DNA of 64,000 nucleotides from Panopea generosa (taxonomy: Eukaryota; Mollusca; Bivalvia; Adapedonta; Hiatellidae): positions 49,354,412 to 49,418,411 of the forward strand of contig CM055909.1 of the NCBI GenBank assembly GCA_029582155.1, given 5' to 3'. Positions 23,281 to 40,969 of the stretch are shown here, one piece after another (the first letter of the stretch is position 1; every line of letters begins with the position of its first letter). The notes beneath the pieces were generated by a model. The model had not been told where the DNA came from. It searched no databases and saw only the letters and a list, made by a program, of their open reading frames with translations. The position numbers were made by a program, and so were the translations under genes.

Positions 23281-25848
23281 CAAAGAAGGCTCAGGTTATT
23301 ATTTCATGCGCCACACTCAAAGATACGGATGTCTTAGGCCCCATGGGCTGAACGATGAACACGTCAAACCCAAAACCCCCCTCTTTGCTGAAGGGTGGGG
23401 TAAGCAGGGTGATGAGCAGCAAACGCAACAAAATGTAAACAGTAGGCTAATAAGGAGGAAGCTGGGAATATTATAGTGATGCGTGCTGCAGGTGCTCTGA
23501 ACGATACGATTTCTAGAGATATAAATCCGTCTGCACAAGACTGAATCAATATCGTGTTTATAATATAGACACAACACGGTAAACATTACATTAGCTCGAT
23601 ACTGTCAACTTAATCATTGAAGACATGTAATATTATATTTGTTCAGCTGAACTTACTGTAGTATTTGAGACATAACTTCGTTTTGACGTTTACTAAACCA
23701 GTGAAGTTTTAGACGTTTACTGAACATCTGTTATCTAAAAATGGTAACCAATGGTAACAGATAGTAAAATGAGATTGAATATTTTGAAAACTATTCATCG
23801 TTCGAAATAAACAATAGAGTACGTCCGCATTCCAGACAATACTGAATTCGTTTTATTTAAGACAATATTGAAATGTATTACAACTCTTTATGTTTTTATC
23901 GCACGTATGACGATTTATTTCTGTTACTTTAAAAAGATAAAAACACGTGTTTCATGAACTGTAATATGGCATGTACATGTACTGTAAATAGCATGTACAG
24001 TGAAACAATGTGTATAATTACTTACATATTACAAAAACACAAATGTACTCTAATAAAATGAAACGTAGCTGTAAATTGGAATTGTTTAAACATACTGTAT
24101 TATTGCATGTATTGAAGAATGAAACTAAAGCAGTTTTCTTAGTACATGCGGCAACTGCTCATGTACAAGTGCGCAAACATTGCAAAGTAAAGTCGTATAT
24201 TATAATTTTCTATAGCATGTGCACTTTTCACAAACATATCCATGCAGGCCTACGGTAGCCTGTATATTAAGTTCCACATACAGAGGCAGATCCAGTATTT
24301 CAGTTCAGAGGGGAGCGGAGCGCAACACAAAACCTGAACGGGCATACGTGTTTTTCAGTAGAAATATAGCGGATTTTGATAAAATATGAGTTTAAGCGGA
24401 GGTGGGTGTGTGGGAGGGGTCGGGGTTTGCGCAGGTTTTTTTTTTAAAAGAGTAGAGCCCCCAGTGACATACAATGTAAGTTTTATCATTTGCAGTTAAC
24501 TTGCAGAAAATAATATACAGTGAACGCTCATGGTACAGAAACATTAAGCACACAACTTAAAGGTTATCAAAATATATACTGAATAAAACACCAGGTGCGT
24601 ATCCAGGCTTACGCACATACGCCAATACGTACAATTCGTCAGCAAAAGTGAAAGAATATAGCATGAGAATACATCATTTTCATTCTAATTTGTGGGAGAC
24701 CCCCCGACAACCTTACTCACACCCCACTTGCAGCGTCGCTGCTGATAACTGGTGTACAGTTCAAACCCGTCCAAGTACACCCTTGAATATATACTGTGTA
24801 TGTACCTTATACAGCGGATAACGAAGTTTTAAATAAATCGAAATAACAGACACATATGTATGTGCCGGGATTATTTAACATGTTAAGTAATACATACGTA
24901 CAGATACTAGTATATAATTTCCGAGCCTCTCTGTCCGCAGCGGTACACGGAATATTTGCTTAATCAGCTATTGTAATTTATTCGTGTTTTTTGCTAATCA
25001 ATAAAAAATACAGAATATATATTAAGATCTGTATAACCGGCTATGGTAATAAAGCAATCACTGACTAAATAAAATTATAAGATAATAATAATAGAGTAAG
25101 TTTCGTACCTGTATTTGACTTCGCGTTTACTGGTATGCAGCAGTATAAACGAACGTCTATTTATATATGCAGGCGTGTATTCTCGTCTGCTAAAAATAAT
25201 CAAACACGTTAAAGCTTGCAATTCGATAGACATGCGCAGTGTACTATATAAAATGACGTATCGGTATTTCGCAATTTAGTCACTTGTTAATAAGTTAGGG
25301 GGGAGTTCGGCTTTTAAATATTCTGGTCTATCTAGGCCCAGTAGCATGGTGACGTTTCAATTATTGGGGTGATGGGCAAACAGAGGAATACACCCTTGCT
25401 GTTGGGAGTATGGGTCCCACGGATCTTAATCAACAAAAGCTGCATTATTGTTAGTTTTTGTGGGGATACAAACAATTTATGGTTGTTATTTACTACTAAT
25501 TTTTTGTTTTTTGAATATTTTTTTTAAATCGCAAGCACGCATATCAAATATATTAAAAAGCAAACCGCCGGCGTCAACGGGTTTAAAATCCGGTGGCTCA
25601 GGTTCTGTGAGCCAAAATGTGAGGGAGACTTTTCCAAAAGAAAAATGTATACATTTAAAAACAAATGCTGTATTTAAGTGAGCGAGTTTTAAGATAGTGT
25701 TTTGGCTTTGATAAGTTAATTCATTTATAAGTTCGTTCTTAATTATTAAGAAGTTTGTCATCACTGCGCATACGTGAATTGCAATGCACAGACTTTGCCC
25801 TCAATTCTGAACGAGTCATGTACAAACTTCAAAGCCTCGCGAGTATGC
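23281..25848. other. No gene seen
   Basis: No coding-like frame with splice support. Two similar short motifs, ggcagatccag (about 24287) and gtgcgtatccag (about 24595), may be remnants of element ends. Confidence 0.4.
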
Positions 25849-25849
25849 T

Positions 25850-25962
25850 TAGAAACGGCCTTAGTCTGGTACCTTGCCCCCACTTCATTCCGTTACTCTC
25901 CATTCCTAATGGTGAGTAACAGAATGGAGTAGGGTAGGGTACCAGACTAAAACGACCTTATC
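25850..25962. mobile_element. Foldback element with 40-bp arms
   Basis: GTCTGGTACC..TTCCGTTACTC pairs with GAGTAACAGAATGG..GGTACCAGAC around a 9-11 nt loop (arms 25863-25948). Near-identical aaacggcctta and aaacgacctta lie on the two sides, a likely target duplication. Confidence 0.65.
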
Positions 25963-27000
25963 AAAAACGGCCTTTGCAAACATCAACTTTCAAACGTTAA
26001 TCATTTCAGAGTTCATCGTAGGTCCGCACAGTTAGTCAAATGACGTCAAACTGTCAGTCATTTGACGTTTGACAGTAAGCCAGTTAGTGTTCATTAAGTG
26101 TACTATTACCTAGTAATTGTTTTGCCATAGTGTTTCGTTGTAAGTAGTACACTGTGACTTGAAAGTAGTACACTAGTGACACTTGTAGATTTTATTTAAA
26201 GCTGGCCTAAAGCAACTAAAAATGTCGCCATACAGTAGTGTTCAAAATTAATGGTGACTTTCTTTCCATCTAGTTGGAATATCCGCAACTTTCGTTTTTT
26301 TATTGTTAATTGCACGCTCCCTCATTGTGGTGTATTGTCACCATGCATTACAAAGAACTATAAAGATATCAACAATTTAGGTTTTGCCATGATAACTGAA
26401 ACACGTTGTGCAAAGAAAGAAATTTTATTCCGGTTAGTTCTACCTGTGTGTTTTTTTTTTCAACATATAAACATTCGTACTATTTATTTCGATATGTGCT
26501 TTTAATAAATGTCCAACATTTTCTGCTAGTGTAGACAGTAATGTGCGAGTCAGTGGTTAATGTACAGCTATATTCATTGCCTGTCAGTTACGGAACAGTG
26601 TGTTAAAAATCGGAAAGGTCATTCCGTCCCCGTATAGCGGAAAACGATAGAAATAAGTTGTATTTATAATTTTTGAATGCATATTTATTGTTTGGATATT
26701 TTCGAATTTCTAAAATAGCATCTCGATTTTTTACCAATAAAACCAGGAACACGATTAGACAGAAAATCAGTAGTAAGGTGTTTTTCAGTCTCCCATTTTA
26801 TCAAGGTCTTATAATAAAAAGATATATAATTCCTTGATTTCATCAAATAAACCAGTATGTACTTACATCTCCGATTCCCAAGAGTTTATAATCATGTTGG
26901 AATGTGGTCGTAACCTCGGCTTGGAACCAAATTAAATGGATTCCGTATTGCGAAGATGCAAGGAAATTTAATTATCAACGTGCCATTCACCCATTTTTTC
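25963..27000. other. No gene seen
   Basis: AT-rich. A perfect CRE palindrome TGACGTCA lies at about 26041, with a nearby inverted gtcatttgacgt. No gene is seen for it to control. Confidence 0.35.
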
Positions 27001-27065
27001 AATTGATTGATTGAATATTTAGCGTCATTTTTATGCCATCGAGGGCTAACGACGACCATTGTTTC
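27001..27065 (-). mobile_element. SINE family S2, 3' tail fragment
   Basis: ttgattgattgaatatttag and tgccatcgagggctaac, the reversed 3' end of the S2 family; no head. Confidence 0.5.
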
Positions 27066-27716
27066 AAATTATCTCTGCTTAACTTAGAGATCCATGACCC
27101 GACATACGCTGACTTTTTGTATTGCCAGACAATAAGAAATGAGCAAAGCATCATTGTTAATTATTTACAGTAGATTACCTAAAATGGCATGGTGATATTT
27201 CAATGGGGAATCCCATTACTGACCAGAACTATGTTATCTGTTTTGGTCGCCAGTGACCTACACCTTGACCTCAAAACCAATCCCTCAGTTTACTTTTGAT
27301 GAAGTCAATTTGCATATCAAACTTGTCAGTGTATTTGGAAGAGAACGAGCCTAAGAAAACTGCAATTATTAAGTAAAAATAACTTGTTTCTTCTGTCCCT
27401 AATAAAAAAAAACCTTGAGCTGATTGCGTCACTCTATAAGCAATTTAACGAAAAAAGGAAACAGAATTATACGCCTTTCATTGACATTTGTGTGGCCATC
27501 GTGGATTAAGATAGTGAAGGGAAACAAATCTTATTAATTTTTAATTAAATAAAAACGGAGTTATTTCCCTTATATTAAAACTCTTGTTGCTTGTAAGTCT
27601 CTTTGTTTGGATTATTTTATCCATTTTTTTTAGCAGTGGCCGTCATCTTAGATTTCAGACTGACCTGAATTTTCCTTAAAACCATTAAGAGCAACATTTC
27701 TGTAGCCGTTTATATC

Positions 27717-28390
27717 AAAGGGAATACATGTATATCAGGATTTTAAAAAAAAAAAAAATTGGCTAAAAAAACAATTTTTTCCTGCATATCTCTTGCCTAT
27801 ATACAAGGAATTTCAGAAGAAATTCCTTGCTATATATAACAAAATAGGTAGCTTAAAAAATAAAATAATTATTAAAATGAATAAAAATCATCTCAATATC
27901 ATAAATTAATAAAAAGCTGAATGGTGTGGTATGTCAAATCCACCAAACCGTGACAAAATCGATATTTAAATTGGAGTGGTAAACTTGAAACAAAACCCAA
28001 TTCTAAAATTAGACATCACTTAAATACTGTTTGATGACCTTCGCATCATCATTAGAACTCTTTCTAAATTGAGATAAAAGTAACTATGTGAAATCTGTAT
28101 AACGGATCAAATTTAAAACAAAATGAAATAATGTGGCTCATTTAATGTCACAAAATGTTGCCATTTTCAGCTGGAAATCTATTTTAGTCTAACCTAGGTG
28201 TGTAGCCCATGTTAGGAAAACCATTTTCAATATACATGTATTATTTTGACATAATTAAATGGATATCTTTCTATCTTTTAAACAAATATTGTCAGTGAGT
28301 ATACTATATTATATATGCAGGGTATATCGGAAAAAATGTTTTTAACCAATTTTGAATTAATGAAAATCCTGATATACATGTACTCCCTTT
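27717..28390 (-). mobile_element. MITE-like family B, full-length copy with TIRs, 674 bp
   Basis: The left end AAAGGGAATACATGTATATC and right end (reverse) AAAGGGAGTACATGTATATC form TIRs that continue through caggatttt and ttggYtaaaaa. The middle carries aaatccaccaaaccgtgaca and aaatactgtttgatgacctt, shared with the other copies. Confidence 0.75.
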
Positions 28391-28726
28391 AAGTTTGACT
28401 TAAAGTCTCATTTTTTTTTCAAAACTTATAAACATAAAAGTGAGAATAAGAAATATAATATTCTAACAGTTCTGTTAAATAATTATTATGCTTGTTTATG
28501 TATGTAAGCGTACATGGGGTGGTTTGCTAGTTAAATTGATGTTATTTGGCTATCTGTCCCAGGTTGCACTGCAATAGACTCTTCTTACTTCTGTCAACAT
28601 TCTTGCAACATTCTTGCAATATCAAATCTACTTGCACCATTGACAAAATCATGACATGACAGTTTTACATTATTTTGTTCATACCAAATCAGCATTTCAT
28701 GTTTACTTCACTATAATTTTTTAAAC

Positions 28727-28732
28727 TTTATT
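28727..28732 (-). promoter_or_regulatory. Candidate poly(A) signal of METTL21D
   Basis: AATAAA on the minus strand, about 160 nt downstream of the METTL21D stop codon. It is the nearest canonical hexamer that I saw. Confidence 0.35.
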
Positions 28733-28892
28733 TATACATTAATAGTATTGATTGATTGATTGAATATTAAGAATTATTTTTAAAATCTGGGCGATTTTTA
28801 ATCTTGAAACATTACAAATTTAGAACCTGGTCTTCAGATATAATTATGGAAATAGTTTTTTTTAACAAAAAGAACAATTTCAAGACAGAAAA

Positions 28893-33897
<5,005 letters not shown>

Positions 33898-34117
33898 ATT
33901 CATTGGTTGAATATTTACATCATTTTCATGTCATCGAGGGCTAACAGACGATCACCTAACCACTGTTTCTTGGGATTAACCAGTAGTCGACCACAGCCCA
34001 TCTCCGCAAGTAACTGATAACTTTCCCACTTGAATTAGCGGTGAGAGACGATTGATAAATAGACATAATGTCATATATCTATCATCCTGGAAACTGCTGC
34101 TGGGCGGGGATTGGAAC
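33898..34117 (-). mobile_element. SINE family S2 copy
   Basis: Reversed S2: ggttgaatatttacatcatt, gtcatcgagggctaacagac, caagtaactgataactttcc, gtgagagacgattg. Confidence 0.7.
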
Positions 34118-34487
34118 AGTATTCTTACATTGAGTAAATGTTAAAAATAAATTTATACACTGTCACGTTCTGAGTTTCCTGTTAAACACAAAATTGTTAC
34201 ATAATTATGAAAATAAGAAACTATTCAACACATTTCAGGAATGTTTAACAGAGGAACAGGTTACAGATGGATTGAGATGTCGGTGCTTCATAAACTATGA
34301 AGAAACATGAAAAATGAAGTTTCAAGGCCAATCAATATCATGACATAGACAACATGTACAGAAGCAATAAATGAAGGAGTGACAATCATCAAAAGGGGCC
34401 AATGGTAATTATCATTGAAGTTTAACCATTTCAACTTATTTCTACTATGGAATACAACAAAATAATCATGCGTACAACAGAGTATCT

Positions 34488-34665
34488 GAGGGGGATCAAA
34501 CCTGTGACCACATGTTTGGTACACCCAATATCCGTGCAAGTAACTGACAACTTTCCTTCTTGAATCCGTGATTAAAGATGAATGAACATGAGACACAATG
34601 TTGGAATTTGCATATATTTAAATCATCACAGAGACTGGCCGTGCTTGCAACCCCTTGACTGCTTG
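34488..34665 (-). mobile_element. SINE family S2 copy, partial
   Basis: ggatcaaacctgtgaccaca, gtgcaagtaactgacaactt and atcacagagactggccgtgc. Its order suggests rearrangement. Confidence 0.5.
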
Positions 34666-34839
34666 TTACATAACATAACAGTTTCATTCAGTAAAAAATG
34701 TCCACATTAGTTTATAACCATAAGATATTGTTCAATATTTTGAACATAGATATAACAGGAATTGCTGCTCAGTTATAGCCCTTGAGTTGTCAAACTCTAC
34801 CCGTATATTGTGCTGTTTTATTAAAGTACATTGTTGGTT

Positions 34840-34925
34840 TTTTAACCAGACTGATTAACTCAGTCGGTAGAGTAAGATACTTCTAGCTCAGGGTTGAGTT
34901 TAATACCTAAGGCTGGCTTACTTAA
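34840..34925 (+). mobile_element. tRNA-like SINE head or tRNA remnant
   Basis: gattaactcagtcggtagag is close to a tRNA A box, and gggttgagtttaatacc is a decayed B box. No cloverleaf closes, so it is not a working tRNA. Confidence 0.4.
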
Positions 34926-35206
34926 AATACTAACAGTCACTCAGATGGGACTTTAAACTGAGGACCTTTATGATGGTGCTATACACCAAGCAAAAGAACC
35001 AGATGAAACATATGATTGTGTTTCTATTAAATCTATGAGATTTTTTTCCTGCACTATCCCCCACAAACCTAAAATGACTAAACTGTTCACTCTTCTTGGT
35101 GCATCAACCATGTGGGAAACTGGTGGCGATGTAAATTAAGCTTACATACAAACAAAAATTGTTATTTTTTTCTTTATTTCATATAAACTTTCTTTAATTT
35201 TCAGAG

Positions 35207-35416
35207 ATGAAGTCAGTCAAGAAGTACATAGGACCAGGCCAATTTATTACAATATGTGTTGTCAGAAGCATGGATTGTGACAGTAAATTAGATATTGGGA
35301 CCATGTTACGAAAAAATATTAGAAAAACATATGATGTTTGTTTTTCAAAAGACTGTAGGAAATGCAAATATTATGAAAAATTAAGAACAATCACTACCAG
35401 TTCACCAGTGTTCTAA
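35207..35416 (+). CDS. Orphan ORF or exon after a strong acceptor (unrecognised, 69 aa)
   Basis: An open frame starts with an ATG 3 nt after a good-looking 3' splice site (tttctttaattttcag). It encodes a basic, Cys-containing peptide (CFSKDCRKCKYYEKL near the middle) ending at TAA. No convincing donor lies inside it, so it could be a terminal exon, an alternative 5' exon of the downstream zinc-finger gene, or chance. I recognise no family. Confidence 0.25.
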   Translation: MKSVKKYIGPGQFITICVVRSMDCDSKLDIGTMLRKNIRKTYDVCFSKDCRKCKYYEKLRTITTSSPVF

Positions 35417-35759
35417 AATTTAAATGACAATTCAAGGATTTATGTTGGAAGTAGCCCAGTACAGGAATAAAAATGTCCAAATTGATGTAATAATAATGGA
35501 TGACGGTGTGACTACTATTGTCAAGATAATTGACAGTACATGGTTTTACCACTAGGCCTCTAACATTTCAAACTATTACTCACAAAAATTGATGTTCATC
35601 AATTACCCTGTGTATATATGAAATGAACATTATAAATTAAAATTATTACAAATATATTAATTGCTATGTAGTGCATAAGTTACAAATATGAAAGTAACCT
35701 CTGCAATGGAACTTCATTTATAAAAGATAACAACAAATATTGGTGACACCATTTTGACA

Positions 35760-37060
35760 ATTTTAGACCATTTTATGAAAAAGGGAGGTAACATTTAGCA
35801 CTGTAGCTTAGTAACAAGCAAGGTGATATGTATTTTTTATTTCATTTTATGATATTGTTTGTTGTACTTCTTTGTAGAAAGAATGAAACAATTCTCCGCG
35901 CTAGAACATTTTTATTATTGAATTAGTGTGAAAATGCATCGTTAGCGGCCATTTTATGAAAAGGGGAGATAATATTTAGCACTGTAACTTAGTAATAAGC
36001 ATGGTGACATATATTTTTCATTTTATTTACTGATTTGGTTTGTTATAGTGCCTTTTTGTAGAAAGAATGAAACAATTCTCCACGTTACAACTTTTTTTTA
36101 TTATTGAATTAGAGTGAAAATGCATCCTTTGCAGACATTTTATGAAAAGGGGAGGTAACATTTAGCACTTACTTTGTAACAAGCAAGGTGACCTGTATTT
36201 TTATTTTATTTTCTGATTTGGTTTGTTATACTGCTTCTTTGTAGAAAGAATGAAACAATTCTTAGCATTGGAACTTTTTTTATTATTGAATTAGTGTGAA
36301 AATGCATCATCTGCAGCCATTTTATGAAAAGGGGAGGTAACATTTAGCACTGTAACTTTGTAACAAGCATGGTGACCTGTATTTTTGTTTTATTTTCTGA
36401 TTTGGTTTGTTATAATACTTCTTTGTAGAAAGAATGAAACAATTCTCCACATTGGAACTTTTTTTATTATTGAATTAGTGTGAAAATGCATTGTTAGCGG
36501 CAATTTTATGAAAAGGGGAGATAACATTTAGCACTGTAACTTTGTAACAAGCATGGTGACCTGTATTTTTGTTTTATTTTCTGATTTGGTTTGTTATAGT
36601 GCCTATTTGTAAAAAGAATGAAACAATTCTCCACGTTTGAACTTTTTTTATTATTGAATTAGTGTGAAAATGCATCGTTAGCGGCAATTTTATGAAAAGG
36701 GGAGGTAACATTTAGCACTGTAACTTTGTAACAAGCATGGTGACCTGTATTTTTTATTTTTTTTCCTGATTTAGTTTGTAATAGTGCCTCTTTGTAGAAA
36801 GAATGAAACAATTCTCCGCGTTTTTAACTTTTTTAATTAATGAATTAGTGTGAAAATGCATCGTTTGCGGCAATTTTTTGAAAAGGGGAGGTAACATTTA
36901 GCACTGTTACTTTGTAACAAGCATGGGGACAAATATTTTTTATTTTGTTTTCTGATATGGTTTGTTATAGTGCCTCATTTTAGAAAGAATGAAACAATTT
37001 TCCACGTTCGAGCTTTTTTTATTTTTGAATTAGTGTAAAATTGCGATTTTTGTGGCCAAA
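35760..37060 (+). repeat. About 183-bp tandem array, seven units
   Basis: Each unit has gaggtaacatttagcactgt, aacaagcatggtgacctgta, gtagaaagaatgaaacaatt and attagtgtgaaaatgcatc. Units begin near 35785, 35968, 36153, 36335, 36519, 36704 and 36887. Upstream of the zinc-finger coding exons. Confidence 0.9.
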
Positions 37061-37863
37061 TTTATAATCATACCAATTTATGAAAATCATTGTATAAAAG
37101 GTGAAACACAAAATAGCATCATGATTTTTTCTGTTTTAGATACTTTATCTTTTGTTACATGGATGACAATAATATTTTGTTGAAATATATCACTCTTTTA
37201 GTAAATAAAACATGATTTATAACTTGCACCCCTTTGCTGTCTTTTCTTTAAAAAAAATGTAAAACGGTATAGTTTAAAATTAGTCATAGCTAAAAAACAA
37301 GCATGGTGACCTATATTTATTTCTAGTGTTTTAAACTTGTCTTACTTCAAAGTACTTGTGTGCAAAATTTAAAAAAAATCTCCATGCTTGAAGTAACTCG
37401 AAGAAATGTCTTTAAATGAGACTAGGGATGGAGGCTTGAAACTGTCTATGTTTGGAGCAGTGACAGCTACAACTGGTAAAACGTTCCATATCCTGATACC
37501 ATCTGGTTAAAACAATTTCTGGTAAACAAGTATCCTAGCATACGACATCAAGAAAGTATTGTTATTGTTTCTTGGATATATGGTTGGCACCAGAAGATTG
37601 AGTGTGTCAATGGAGCTTGAAGTTTTATCCATAGATAACCAAAATGTCAAGCTATTAGAATAGTTATCTGCTTCATTCTTCAATGCTGATGTGGGCTGCA
37701 ACTGTGTCCAAAAGTTACAAGATTGTTTTTTATCAATCTTGCAAAAGGCTTCTATGCTGTGCAAAGGCTGCAAGGTTACACATTAAACAGTTTCTTTCTT
37801 ACTAAAGAAATTCTTAAACTCTAGATGAAATCAAGTTATTATTTATAGTTTCAGAATATCAGA
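37061..37863. other. No gene seen; upstream of the zinc-finger start
   Basis: A minus-strand open frame at 37507-37773 shows no recognisable family. The region ends in the acceptor before the zinc-finger ATG. Confidence 0.35.
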
Positions 37864-40800
37864 ATGCCAAGACGTAAACGAGCAGCATGTCATAAAGAAA
37901 AAACTAACAAAATAAAAGATACCACATTAAATGACCAAGCTGCAAAAACTGAAGTATCAATATTGGAAAAACAAATTGATGATACTCCAGTTCCGGTAGC
38001 AGCCACCACAGCAAATGAAATTGATACACCACACATGGAAACCTCATCAGGTGATTCATAGTTACTTTTATTGATTTGTTTGCATATTCGGCATCATTTT
38101 TATGTCAACGAGGGCTAAAGCCATTACATATTTATTGCTAAATTATCATCAAAATATTTCTTAAAAAAGGATGGGTAGAATTTTTTTTCTTTTTAAATTT
38201 TTTTCACTTTTAATTTTTTTATCTTTTTTTTTTTTTTTTTTTATTAGTTTATGAAAATAAAAATTGTCAGGGCAGCATGAAAATAATTATGAGCGGGGAT
38301 GATAGTCAAGCAATTAATTTATTATAATGGCCTAAGAGATGATCAGCATACTTTTTTCCTGGATGATTAACCAGCACTCAAGCACTACGACCTATCTCCG
38401 CAATTCATTGCCAACTTTCTCACTTGAATCAATGACGAGCTATGAATGACAATTAGGCATGATGTCGTATATCAGTCATCATGCAGACTGGCCAGTCGGG
38501 GTTTTTAAACTCATAACTCCTGAAGTAATAATCAGACACACTACTGACTAAAAAATATATGAACATGTCTTTGATTCTTAAGTTGAAATTATTCTTAAAC
38601 TATTACTAAGAGCTAAATTTTGCTATAATTATTGTCATTTAAATTTATGGTTTTTGGGTCAACTTTTGCCAGGATTCTGCCTAATTTGGGCCTCTTTTGC
38701 TAGAAGTGTGCTACTTCTGCCCAGTATGGGGCCACCTTTGCTAGGAGTGGAGTCATTTTTACCCAATAGGGGTGGGTCAGTTTTGCCAGGTGTGAGACCA
38801 CTTTTACCGTATAGGGACACTTCTGCCAGACCGTGAGAAGTGGCTGTTTAACAACTGTAGTTTAAATGTTTATTAATGTGTTTTTGATGTTATTTCAGCG
38901 ACATTGTTTTGCTATCCATGTGAAACTGGATTCACTTCAGAAGCACGCTTTGACAGACACTTCAAATACAGGCACTCAACCTGCAACAAGACCTCAGCTG
39001 ACGATGTAACCTCACAGAAAATATTAGATGAGATGAAGATAAAAAGGGAGGAATATTATGAAAGAAAAATGCAGAATAAAGTCGAGTAAGACACTGCTTA
39101 CTTCTTTAATTGTTTTAGTTGCAATGATCAACAATCGATTTTTTAAAGAGAAAACTGGAAAGTGTATAAGAATTTTTAGGTGGAATTGGTTTAACAACAT
39201 TTCCAAAACATTTCCTGTTATTATTTATAGTATGGCATCCAGTTATAACAAGTGGAGGAAGACTTTTTGTAAATCATTTTCAAATGAGCAAAATACATGG
39301 TTTATTTGATGATTTATATCTACAGTAAAACCTGTCTTAAGCAGCCCTGATCCTTAAATTTCAAAATCACACATGCCGGGCTGCTTTAATATAGCCATGA
39401 TGCTTTAAAATCTGACCACGATGGTTTATTTATCAAAAAACCTAGGTCTACTCAAACACAAATTGGAGATTTAGGACACAATCTACTAGTTAACAACTTT
39501 AAAGCATCTGGGAGACTGGTGCCTTGGGCTGGCCAGAATTACTATTAATAATATGATTATGGAAGTATTGTGTGATTAAAAAATATATTATTACAATATA
39601 CTTATTTATCACAATCGTCATGTTTAACAAGGTGGTGGTTGAAATTGTTATTTCTTTAAATCCCCTGTACATGATAGGCATATAATTGTTGTTCTCTTAC
39701 AAAAAAAAAGCAAGCTTTTGTGTTATATAATTCTTTGCCACCAGCCAGGCCCGATTAGCTCTATTGTTAGCAACATGACTCTCATTCCAGGGGTCGTGAG
39801 TTTGAATTCCCGCTCTGCCACAATCTCTGTGATGTTTGATATACGACATTGCATCTCATCATTCGTCTCTCATCGCTGATTCAAGTAGGAAAGTTATCAG
39901 TTACTTGCTGAGATGGGGTATGCTCAAGTACTGGTTACCCTTCCAGGATCTCAGGAAACAATGGTTAAGTTAACTGATCGTCTGTAAGCTTTAAATGGCA
40001 TAAAATGACATTAAATATTAAATCAATCAATCAATCTTTGCCACCAAGTGAGAATTTTCAGATAGCACCATAGGTGACAAGTACTGAATATAATAAGTTA
40101 CCTGGCATCATTATCAAACTTGTGTATGAGCTTATTTATAGCTTTGTCTTTTTTTTCAGATGCCCACTTTGTCACAAGATGTTGGCATCCAAACTGACAC
40201 TCAAAAATCACATGAATATCCACAAGGGACTGAGACCATACTCGTGCGAGTATTGTGGCCTTGGATTCTCAGATAGCGGTACCCGCAGCAGACACCAAAA
40301 ATCTCACCTGGGACTCAGGCCGTACACTTGTCCTTTTTGCAATAAAAAATTCAGTTCATCTGGCGGCCTGACTACTCACAAGCTATCACATTTAACACAT
40401 GGGCAATATGCGTGCAGCATGTGCTCAAAAACATTCAATCAGAAAATGCACCTTCAAAAGCACGAGAAGGCCATACATCTCAAGTTGAAGACCGACATCT
40501 GCCAAATTTGTAATAAAGCTTTTGGTGACAAATATAAACTCAGAAATCATATGCGGCTTCATACAAATGAAAAGCCATACTCGTGTGATCTGTGCGTAGA
40601 TAAGAAATTTACTGATCTTAGTAATTTTAATTTACACATGAGATACCATACTGGAGAGCGGCCTTTCTCATGTCTTCATTGCGATAAGACATTCGTACAG
40701 TCTGTCGACTTGAAGCGTCATACTCGGCTCCATGATGGCACCAAACCATTTAAATGTAACGTGTGCAAACTAGAGATGAGGATAGAGCAGAATATGAAGC

Positions 40801-40955
40801 GCCACGTGCTCACGCATCTGTCAGTTTTGCCATTTGAGTGTAAGTATTGTGGAAGAAAGTTTTCGACTAAATCAAGCCAAGATCGTCATGAGAAGTCGCA
40901 GCATAATCAAGTTATATTAGATAATTTTGATTTAAAAAATTTGAAAAAAAATTGA
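37864..40955 (+). CDS. C2H2 zinc-finger protein with ten fingers, 3 coding exons, 389 aa
   Basis: Coding exons: 37864-38050, 38899-39085, 40160-40955 (TGA). All are bounded by GT-AG with matching phases; 1170 nt in total. The first coding exon follows a good acceptor (ttatagtttcag) 11 nt before the ATG, so a 5' UTR exon must lie upstream. The N-terminus is basic (MPRRKR), a likely nuclear localisation signal, followed by a Thr/Ala-rich linker. Finger 1 is in exon 2 (Cys67, Cys70, His83, His88). Nine more are consecutive in exon 3 (residues 126 to about 378), some joined by TGERP-like linkers (HTNEKPYSC, HTGERPFSC). The finger starting CDLC has one extra residue between its Cys and His pairs. 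Such proteins usually bind DNA in the nucleus; I cannot name an ortholog. The introns contain SINEs and a short tandem repeat. Confidence 0.9.
38071..38525 (-). mobile_element. SINE family S2 copy split by AT-rich sequence, zinc-finger intron 1
   Basis: The S2 tail (catcatttttatgtcaacgagggc) at 38090-38120 is separated by a T-rich tract from the S2 body (about 38323-38525: caagcactacgacctatctc, gtatatcagtcatcatgcag). Confidence 0.55.
38655..38835. repeat. Degenerate 36-bp tandem repeat in zinc-finger intron 1
   Basis: About five diverged units of the type cttttgctaggagtggagtc then atttttacccaatagggg. An open frame across it is a by-product. Confidence 0.6.
39326..39420 (+). repeat. Interspersed repeat family C copy in zinc-finger intron 2
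   Basis: cagtaaaacctgtcttaagc and agccctgatcc match the family start at 63867. Confidence 0.5.
39747..40036 (+). mobile_element. SINE family S2, best full-length copy, zinc-finger intron 2
   Basis: tRNA-like head: gcccgattagctctattgtt with B box gagtttgaattcccgc. Body: tctctcatcgctgattcaag and tatcagttacttgctgagat. 3' end: ggcataaaatgacattaaat with an (aatc)n tail. Only about 120 bp before exon 3. Confidence 0.8.
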
Positions 40956-40969
40956 CGATTGAATCATGG

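Noticed and set aside
26036..26070. CRE-like TGACGTCA promoter element
   Set aside because: No gene start nearby, and the surrounding gtcaaatgacgt copies suggest a chance short repeat.
37507..37773. Minus-strand ORF as a gene or reverse-transcriptase piece
   Set aside because: No conserved motif (such as YxDD) or splice sites could be seen.
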